A DNA stretch of 6,235 bases from Bacteroidia bacterium (lineage in GTDB: Bacteria > Bacteroidota > Bacteroidia > NS11-12g > UBA955). A program made the position numbers and the translations under genes. The notes beneath the pieces are model-generated. The model did not search any database and was not told the DNA's origin. It saw only the letters and a list, made by a program, of their open reading frames with translations. The stretch is taken from the NCBI GenBank assembly GCA_020848595.1, contig JADLHV010000140.1, positions 1 through 6,235 on the forward strand. Direction: 5' to 3'. Shown here in pieces: positions 1 through 4,458 of this stretch; the stretch's first letter is position 1; each line of letters opens with the position of its first letter.

Positions 1-360
1 AATGGCGCCCGGTACAAACATGTGCAGTGCTAGACTCTAATGATTCGTGTTGTAGTGCTCGGGTTTTATGTGAGCGTAAATAGATGCTTTGGATCTAAGC
101 TTATAATAACGTCTTAAGTGCTCATTCTGGGTATTATAATTTACAACAGCAGTCTGAAATGGCGCCCGGTACAAACATGTTTACTGCTTGATTCTAATGA
201 TTTGTGTTGCAGTGCTCAGGTTGAATGTTTGCGTAAATAGATGCTTTGGATCTAAGCTTATAATAACGTCTTAAGTGCTTATTCTGGGTATTATATAATT
301 TAAAACAGCAGTCTGAAATGTTGCTAGGTATAAATATGTATAGTGCTTGAGTTGAATGTC
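1..360. repeat. Tandem direct repeat, 157/159-bp unit, two good copies plus a decayed third
   Basis: Copy 1 spans 1-157, copy 2 spans 158-316, and a degenerate, shortened copy 3 begins at 317 and fades out by about 360. Copies 1 and 2 both open aatggcgcccggtacaaaca. By eye they differ at about 14 substitutions plus a 2-base insertion (tatata against tata) near the end of copy 2. The block 74-122 is identical to 231-279, and most differences fall in the first half of the unit. Each unit contains short palindromes (GGCGCC, ACATGT, TAAGCTTA, CTTAAG). Copy 3 keeps roughly the first 33 bases with several changes, then jumps to a gttgaatg segment. Copy 1 begins at base 1, so the array may extend left of the window. 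The 2-base indel breaks any shared reading frame, so the unit is unlikely to code for protein. Function unknown. Confidence 0.9.
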
Positions 361-382
361 TTAATAAATTTATGTTAGATCG

Positions 383-412
383 TTTGAAATTTAATTCGAA
401 TCCTTATGTTTG
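383..412 (+). promoter_or_regulatory. Candidate Bacteroidetes-type promoter, possibly giving a leaderless transcript
   Basis: TATGTTTG at 405-412 fits the Bacteroidetes -7 consensus TAnnTTTG. TTTG at 383-386 lies 18 bases upstream, close to the usual spacing for the -33 TTG/TTTG element of the primary sigma factor in this phylum. Transcription from this element should begin a few bases downstream, at or beside the ATG at 419, leaving almost no 5' leader. The motif match is seen directly; its activity and the leaderless state are inferred. AT-rich DNA makes chance matches fairly common. Confidence 0.4.
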
Positions 413-418
413 CATGCT

Positions 419-1240
419 ATGAAACGGGTTATTTATCTGCTAGTATTAATAAGTCAATTCAATGGATTTGAGTTAAAAAGTATGTCGCCAGACAAGCAGT
501 ATACGCTTACTCCAGATAGTTTAGGACTTAGCTATAAAGACCTCACCATTGTTACAAGTGATAGCGTAAAAATCCATAGTTGGTTAATGACTCCTCCCCC
601 ATCATTGGATAAACATCTAACCATTATTATATCTGGTGGAGATGCCGGTAAGATGTCCAATTACGTTTATCAAGCTTATAAACTTGTTCTAAATGGTTAT
701 ACTGTCATTACTTTTGATTACAGAGGATTTGGGAGCAGCGATTCCTTTAATATTAATACCGAGATGCTGTATTACAATCAATTTGCTATTGATTTGAGTG
801 CCATAATCCAATATTCTAAAAAAACTTTTCCCTTATCTAAAACAGGCATTTTTGCATTTTCGATGGGCACTATTATAGCTAGTATTGCACTTCAACAAGA
901 CAATATTGATTTTTATATCGCAGATGGCTTAGTGACCAATCCATTTTTAATTGCAGTTAGATTAAAATTATTAAAAAACAAATACATTATTTTACCAGAT
1001 TCGGCAGATAAAGTAAAGAGTTATTCAGGCAATATTCTTTGTCCAGTTCTTGTTTTTGCCGGCGAATTAGATGAAATCACAACAGTTAAAGATGCCAAAG
1101 TTTTTTGTGAAGAAAGCAAAAACAGGACATTAGTAACAACAGGAGGCGACCATCAAGAGAATATAAACTATTTAAGTAAAAAAGAATTTGGGGATTTGTA
1201 CTTTAGAAAAATCCTCAAGTTTTTAAAAAAGATTAAATAA
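419..1240 (+). CDS. Probably exported alpha/beta hydrolase, 273 aa
   Basis: This is a serine hydrolase of the alpha/beta-hydrolase fold; its substrate cannot be told from the sequence. Residues 1 to about 16 (MKR, then VIYLLVLIS) look like a signal peptide with no lipobox, so the protein is probably periplasmic or otherwise exported. Residues 67-73 form a hydrophobic strand ending in the SGGDAG loop (72-77), in the usual oxyanion-hole position. DYRGFGSSD follows at 100-108. The nucleophile elbow is AFSMG at 146-150 with Ser148; the first glycine of G-x-S-x-G is replaced by alanine. Asp218 (GELDE) and His245 (GGDHQEN) complete the likely triad. I chose ATG at 419 because the positively charged signal-peptide start follows it directly; an in-frame TTG at 410 would add MHA, and a TAA at 392 closes the frame upstream. 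There is no clear Shine-Dalgarno sequence. The gene stands alone and converges on the minus-strand operon. The fold call is firm; export is likely but not certain. Confidence 0.85.
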   Translation: MKRVIYLLVLISQFNGFELKSMSPDKQYTLTPDSLGLSYKDLTIVTSDSVKIHSWLMTPPPSLDKHLTIIISGGDAGKMSNYVYQAYKLVLNGYTVITFDYRGFGSSDSFNINTEMLYYNQFAIDLSAIIQYSKKTFPLSKTGIFAFSMGTIIASIALQQDNIDFYIADGLVTNPFLIAVRLKLLKNKYIILPDSADKVKSYSGNILCPVLVFAGELDEITTVKDAKVFCEESKNRTLVTTGGDHQENINYLSKKEFGDLYFRKILKFLKKIK

Positions 1241-1251
1241 GCTATTAAACA

Positions 1252-1761
1252 CTATCCTATAGGACCGTAAATTGAATATCTCAATACCCCTTTATCCAAT
1301 TTACTAAAAACAGTCAATTGCAAGTCGACACTTATATTTCCTTGACCAATTGAATAATTCACAAGAATATAACTTGAATTCATAAAAAATGATTTTCGCA
1401 CTATACGCGTAATCTTTTTATAATCGATTTTTGGTTGATTATTTTCAGTTAAATTATTGCTATAAAACTTACAGAGAAAGGTATCCGTATTATTCTTAAG
1501 CAAAATTCCCCATTGTTCTTTCTTGTAATCTTTATCTAAAAATGTAAATATTGTAGTTGAGTTATGAGCAAGCGTCGCCGATTCAAAATCAGACAAAAAT
1601 TCATCCAGTGATTCGATACCACTAGATAGTTGATTGACATTAGACACTTGTTCTTGAACATTATCCGTATTATTAGAAGAGGTTGATTTTGTTCCACCAC
1701 AAGCAAATAAAAACAGAGCAGATAAACATATAATTATAGTAGATTTAGATTTCATTTTCAT
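1252..1761 (-). CDS. Small lipoprotein of unknown function, 169 aa
   Basis: The N-terminus is a lipoprotein signal: MKMKSKS, a hydrophobic run, then LFAC with Cys21 as the expected lipidated residue and GG after it. A serine/asparagine-rich linker covers about residues 24-45, and a globular domain fills the rest. Around residues 55-90 the globular part reads as a helical stretch followed by LDKDYKKEQW; the C-terminal half alternates in a beta-like way (about 107-165). I do not recognise a named family. The acidic patch often found just after the cysteine in surface-exposed Bacteroidetes lipoproteins is not evident, so it may face the periplasm. The gene is last in the purH operon, six bases after the stop of the hydrolase gene. 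Two in-frame ATGs (1759-1761 and 1753-1755) give nearly the same protein. Its 3' end lies 11 bases from the end of the opposing hydrolase gene. Confidence 0.8.
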   Translation of the reverse strand: MKMKSKSTIIICLSALFLFACGGTKSTSSNNTDNVQEQVSNVNQLSSGIESLDEFLSDFESATLAHNSTTIFTFLDKDYKKEQWGILLKNNTDTFLCKFYSNNLTENNQPKIDYKKITRIVRKSFFMNSSYILVNYSIGQGNISVDLQLTVFSKLDKGVLRYSIYGPIG

Positions 1762-1767
1762 AAGGAA

Positions 1768-2436
1768 TTAATTTGAAAATATTAGTTGATTAAGCGTATT
1801 AAAAAGCAGTTCTTCATCCATTTTATGCAATAAATGGGGTTGATTCATCAGCATTAAAAAACGGCCATTAGTAAGAGCATTTGCCGCAGATTTAGACTCA
1901 TCTACACTGACCATTTTATCATTTTCGCCGACCATTATGGTACAAGGCGTATCAATCTTAGATAAATTATCCAGAGTTAAAGGCGCATTTCCTATACCCG
2001 TCATAATCGACTTAGTTTGTTCGAGAATAGAATGAACATTTACACCATGTTCAACTTCCAATTTATCTTTAATAACAGAGAGACTATCCCAATTTAAACG
2101 ATTGGTTTCCTCTATAGCTATTTCGGGAGACCAATTAAATTTTGTACCAATTGTGATTAAACTATTGACAGCGATTTGCTTATTTAATAACGCATTTAAA
2201 GAAACGTATCCACCCATACTATAAGCAACAATAGTTGGATTATGAATATCATTTTCTTTTAGATAATCGGCTAAGAAAGCAGAGAGTTCTTGTAAAGAAA
2301 AAACTGGATTTAGGGTTGATAAACCATGACCTGGAAAATCAGGTGTAAAGACCCGATTATTTTCAGCAAACCTATTAGAGATCGGCAACCAATGTTTAGC
2401 AGAACCTAGAGCGCCATGTAAGAAAACTATATCCAT
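1768..2436 (-). CDS. MenH-like small alpha/beta hydrolase, 222 aa
   Basis: This is a compact, cytoplasmic alpha/beta hydrolase with no signal peptide. The opening strand and oxyanion loop are FLHGALGS (5-12), followed by DFPGHGLS (33-40). The nucleophile elbow is AYSMGG (71-76) with Ser73; alanine again replaces the first glycine of G-x-S-x-G. Asp173 (VGENDKM) and His201 (QPH; His204 is a weaker alternative) are the likely acid and base. The short length and these motifs resemble the MenH/YcdJ-type hydrolases, but no menaquinone gene is nearby, so I do not assign MenH activity or a symbol. Its ATG overlaps the purH stop by one base (TAATG), which suggests translational coupling. The reaction is unknown; esterase, thioesterase or a proofreading hydrolase are all possible. 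Confidence 0.85.
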   Translation of the reverse strand: MDIVFLHGALGSAKHWLPISNRFAENNRVFTPDFPGHGLSTLNPVFSLQELSAFLADYLKENDIHNPTIVAYSMGGYVSLNALLNKQIAVNSLITIGTKFNWSPEIAIEETNRLNWDSLSVIKDKLEVEHGVNVHSILEQTKSIMTGIGNAPLTLDNLSKIDTPCTIMVGENDKMVSVDESKSAANALTNGRFLMLMNQPHLLHKMDEELLFNTLNQLIFSN

Positions 2437-3965
2437 TAATGTTTAAAGTGTCTAAAACCTGTTAAGACCATAGCTTGACCATTTTTATCAGCTTCGAGTA
2501 TACTATCTTGATCTTTAATACTGCCACCAGGTTGAGCAATAGCGACAATACCAGCAGTACCCGAAATAGATACACAATCAGGGAAAGGGAAGAAAGCTTC
2601 GGAGGCCATTACAGCACCATTTGTATCAAAACCAAAAGCTTTAGCCTTTTTAATTGCCGATTCGAGAGCATCAACACGTGAAGTTTGACCACATCCCATG
2701 CCAATAAGTTGCGCATTTTTCACCAAAGTAATTCCATTAGATTTAAGATGTTTGACCGCTTTAATTGCGAATTCGAGATCTTTCATTTGTTCATTACTCG
2801 GACTAATTTTAGTTACAACATTAAAATTTTCGGCATTTTCAGTACTCTTATCAAGCGTTTGTTCGAGCACTCCATTTAAAAGACTTTTAAACATTTTCTT
2901 TTGTTCCAAAGGCTTTTTCAATTTTAGTATAATTCTGTTTTTCTTAGACTTAAGTACTTCAAGAGCTTCATTTGTATAATCTGGAGCGCTAATAACTTCA
3001 AAGAAAAGACTGTTAATTGCGTTTGCTGCATCAAGGTCAATTGTGTTATTGCAAGCTAAAACACCACCAAATGCAGAAGTTGGATCTCCAGCTAATGCCG
3101 CTTCATAAGCATCCTTAACAGTGCTTCTACTTGCCAATCCGCATGAGTTAGTATGCTTAATAATTGCGAAAGTAGTTTCATCGAATTCAGAAATAATTTG
3201 TAAAGAAGCATCAACATCCACTAAATTATTATAAGATAACTCTTTCCCATTGAGCACATCGAAGAGCTCATCTAAGTGACCATAATAGGTACCAACTTGA
3301 TGTGGATTTTCACCATATCTTAATGATTTAGCGGTAGAGTAGCTTACTTTAATAGCTGGAATTTCGAGCTCTGCGTTGAAATAATTAAAAATAGCAGAAT
3401 CGTAATGCGAAGAAGTCATGAAAGCTTTAGCCGCAAAAGACTTTCTATCAGCTAAGTCGGTTGACCCATTTTTCTCATTAAGTAAACGTATCAAATCGTT
3501 GTATTGATTTCTATCTGATACAATAAGCGTATCATTAAAATTCTTAGCAGCGGCACGAATAAGTGAAATTCCACCGATATCTATTTTCTCAATAATCTCA
3601 TCAGCATCATTAGTAGATTTGACAGTATCTTCGAAAGGATATAAATCTACAATAACCAAATCGAGCGTACCAATACCATGTTCTGCTAGTTGAGCCATAT
3701 CATTTGGGTTATCACGACGAGCCAAAATTCCACCAAAAATAACAGGATGTAAGGTTTTTACTCTACCATCTAAAATCTCAGGAAAACCGATTGTACTTTC
3801 TACAGCGATAGCCGGAATACTAAGGTCCTGAATAAATTTAAGCGTACCACCTGTAGAGTAAATCTTTACGCCCAATGCATTTAATTGCTTTACAATTGGC
3901 TCTAAATTATCCTTGTGATAGACAGAAATGAGCGCTGAATGAATCTTTTTTGAGTTGTTTGACAT
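2436..3965 (-). CDS. purH: Bifunctional AICAR transformylase / IMP cyclohydrolase (PurH), 509 aa
   Basis: PurH carries out the last two steps of de novo IMP synthesis in the cytosol. Its AICAR transformylase moves a formyl group from 10-formyltetrahydrofolate to AICAR, and its cyclohydrolase closes FAICAR to IMP. The N-terminal cyclohydrolase domain (about 1-195) shows ALISVYHKD, STGGT (37-41), GFPEILDGRVKTLHP (60-74, Lys70), DLYP (107-110), and Asp129 and Lys141 in place of the known active-site residues. The C-terminal transformylase domain shows RYGENPHQ (216-223), KHTNSCGLAS (270-279, with the catalytic Lys270-His271 pair), DPTSAFGG (294-301), GQTSRVD (426-432), AFFPFPD (457-463), QPGGSIKDQD (478-487) and the end TGFRHFKH. 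The length is normal and both domains look intact. Two changes stand out: Ser274, where many homologues have Pro or Ala, and Glu456, where Asp is usual (ASEAFFP). It is the first gene of the minus-strand operon. Start chosen: ATG at 3963-3965, which fits the usual N-terminus; no Shine-Dalgarno sequence. Confidence 0.98.
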   Translation of the reverse strand: MSNNSKKIHSALISVYHKDNLEPIVKQLNALGVKIYSTGGTLKFIQDLSIPAIAVESTIGFPEILDGRVKTLHPVIFGGILARRDNPNDMAQLAEHGIGTLDLVIVDLYPFEDTVKSTNDADEIIEKIDIGGISLIRAAAKNFNDTLIVSDRNQYNDLIRLLNEKNGSTDLADRKSFAAKAFMTSSHYDSAIFNYFNAELEIPAIKVSYSTAKSLRYGENPHQVGTYYGHLDELFDVLNGKELSYNNLVDVDASLQIISEFDETTFAIIKHTNSCGLASRSTVKDAYEAALAGDPTSAFGGVLACNNTIDLDAANAINSLFFEVISAPDYTNEALEVLKSKKNRIILKLKKPLEQKKMFKSLLNGVLEQTLDKSTENAENFNVVTKISPSNEQMKDLEFAIKAVKHLKSNGITLVKNAQLIGMGCGQTSRVDALESAIKKAKAFGFDTNGAVMASEAFFPFPDCVSISGTAGIVAIAQPGGSIKDQDSILEADKNGQAMVLTGFRHFKH

Positions 3966-3973
3966 TATTTCCG

Positions 3974-3981
3974 CAAAAATA
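3974..3981 (-). promoter_or_regulatory. Candidate -7 element for the purH operon
   Basis: Read on the minus strand, TATTTTTG matches the Bacteroidetes -7 consensus TAnnTTTG. It ends eight bases before the purH ATG, so transcription from it would start almost at the start codon. No good TTG/TTTG -33 element is seen 17-23 bases further upstream, so the call is weak and a chance match in T-rich DNA is possible. Confidence 0.25.
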
Positions 3982-4406
3982 AGGTTTAAGATGGAAATTT
4001 AATTCATAAGTAAGCGAGAGTTAAGAACAGTTTATAGAGATAATTTTTATATTAAAAGTATAAATCTATGACTTATTAAAACCCGATAAATTGGATAAGT
4101 TTATTAATAGAAAAGTCATTCATGAAGAAAAAACACAAAAACAATCTTATAAGACATTAAAATCATGACAAAAAATGTCAAAAACGAGAAGAAATTGCTC
4201 AATTTAATTTTGAAATAAAAAAAAATGCAACAAAAATCCGTTAAAAACTACCTTAAAAAATAATTGTTTTAAGCGTAAAAATATTGCATAAAAAAGAGAC
4301 CATTCAAACAGAGTAAAAACGTTGCAAGAGAGAGTATAAAGTCCTTATTAAAAAGTCGATAAATTAAAACAAAGAAGAACCACTTAAAAAAAAAATTTGG
4401 AACTAC

Positions 4407-4456
4407 AGGCAACGTTTTAGATAGGCAACATTTAAAAAAAGGCGAATGTCTAAAGA
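4407..4456 (+). repeat. Degenerate 16-17-base tandem repeat just upstream of the surface-protein gene
   Basis: Three consecutive units begin with aggc: aggcaacgttttagat (4407-4422), aggcaacatttaaaaaa (4423-4439) and aggcgaatgtctaaaga (4440-4456). The first two share aggcaac and a T/A-rich tail; the third is more diverged. The last unit ends two bases before the ATG at 4459, so the array occupies the expected 5' leader. It could be a protein-binding array, a leader element or a chance low-complexity pattern. Confidence 0.4.
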
Positions 4457-4458
4457 AT

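Larger units (their letters stand above)
1..418. other. Gene-free left region
   Basis: No supportable protein or RNA gene is seen on either strand. The stretch consists of the tandem repeat (1 to about 360) followed by a short unique AT-rich segment carrying the likely promoter of the hydrolase gene that starts at 419. A minus-strand reading frame of about 45 codons crosses the junction between copies 1 and 2, but it has no convincing start and copy 2 does not preserve it. Confidence 0.7.
3966..4458. other. Divergent intergenic region, A-rich, no gene seen
   Basis: These 493 bases separate the divergently read purH operon and surface-protein gene, so promoters for both should lie here. No supportable gene is seen. 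The plus strand carries runs of five to nine A, most densely at 4217-4319 (4217-4225, 4232-4236, 4243-4247, 4255-4260, 4277-4281, 4290-4295, 4315-4319). Several are spaced near one or two helical turns, as in intrinsically curved DNA. A dyad TGACA-aaaaa-TGTCA lies at 4166-4180. A degenerate 16-17-base tandem repeat lies at 4407-4456. The only plus-strand match to TAnnTTTG is TAATTTTG at 4205-4212, with no -33 partner. Confidence 0.6.

Noticed and set aside
60..180. Minus-strand frame of about 45 codons across the repeat, beginning near CLYRAPFQTAVV
   Set aside because: It has no convincing start, and the same frame in copy 2 is broken by the 2-base insertion and reaches a stop, so it is not conserved as coding.
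1..340. CRISPR array
   Set aside because: The repeat unit is about 157 bases with no short repeat-spacer pattern, and no cas gene is present.
1255..1264. TCCTATAGGA palindrome as a bidirectional terminator
   Set aside because: It is a ten-base perfect palindrome with no loop and no adjoining U-tract, and it lies inside the last codons of the lipoprotein gene.
2475..2979. Plus-strand open frames of 60-95 codons lying over the 3' half of purH
   Set aside because: They lie antisense to a well-conserved gene, show no recognisable motifs and no start context, and are explained by purH codon use.
4122..4160. Tiny plus-strand frame MKKKHKNNLIRH
   Set aside because: Twelve codons of lysine/asparagine-rich sequence are expected by chance in A-rich DNA, and nothing else supports it.
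4205..4212. TAATTTTG as the promoter of the surface-protein gene
   Set aside because: It matches the -7 consensus, but no TTG lies 17-23 bases upstream and it would leave a leader of about 240 bases; too weak to annotate.
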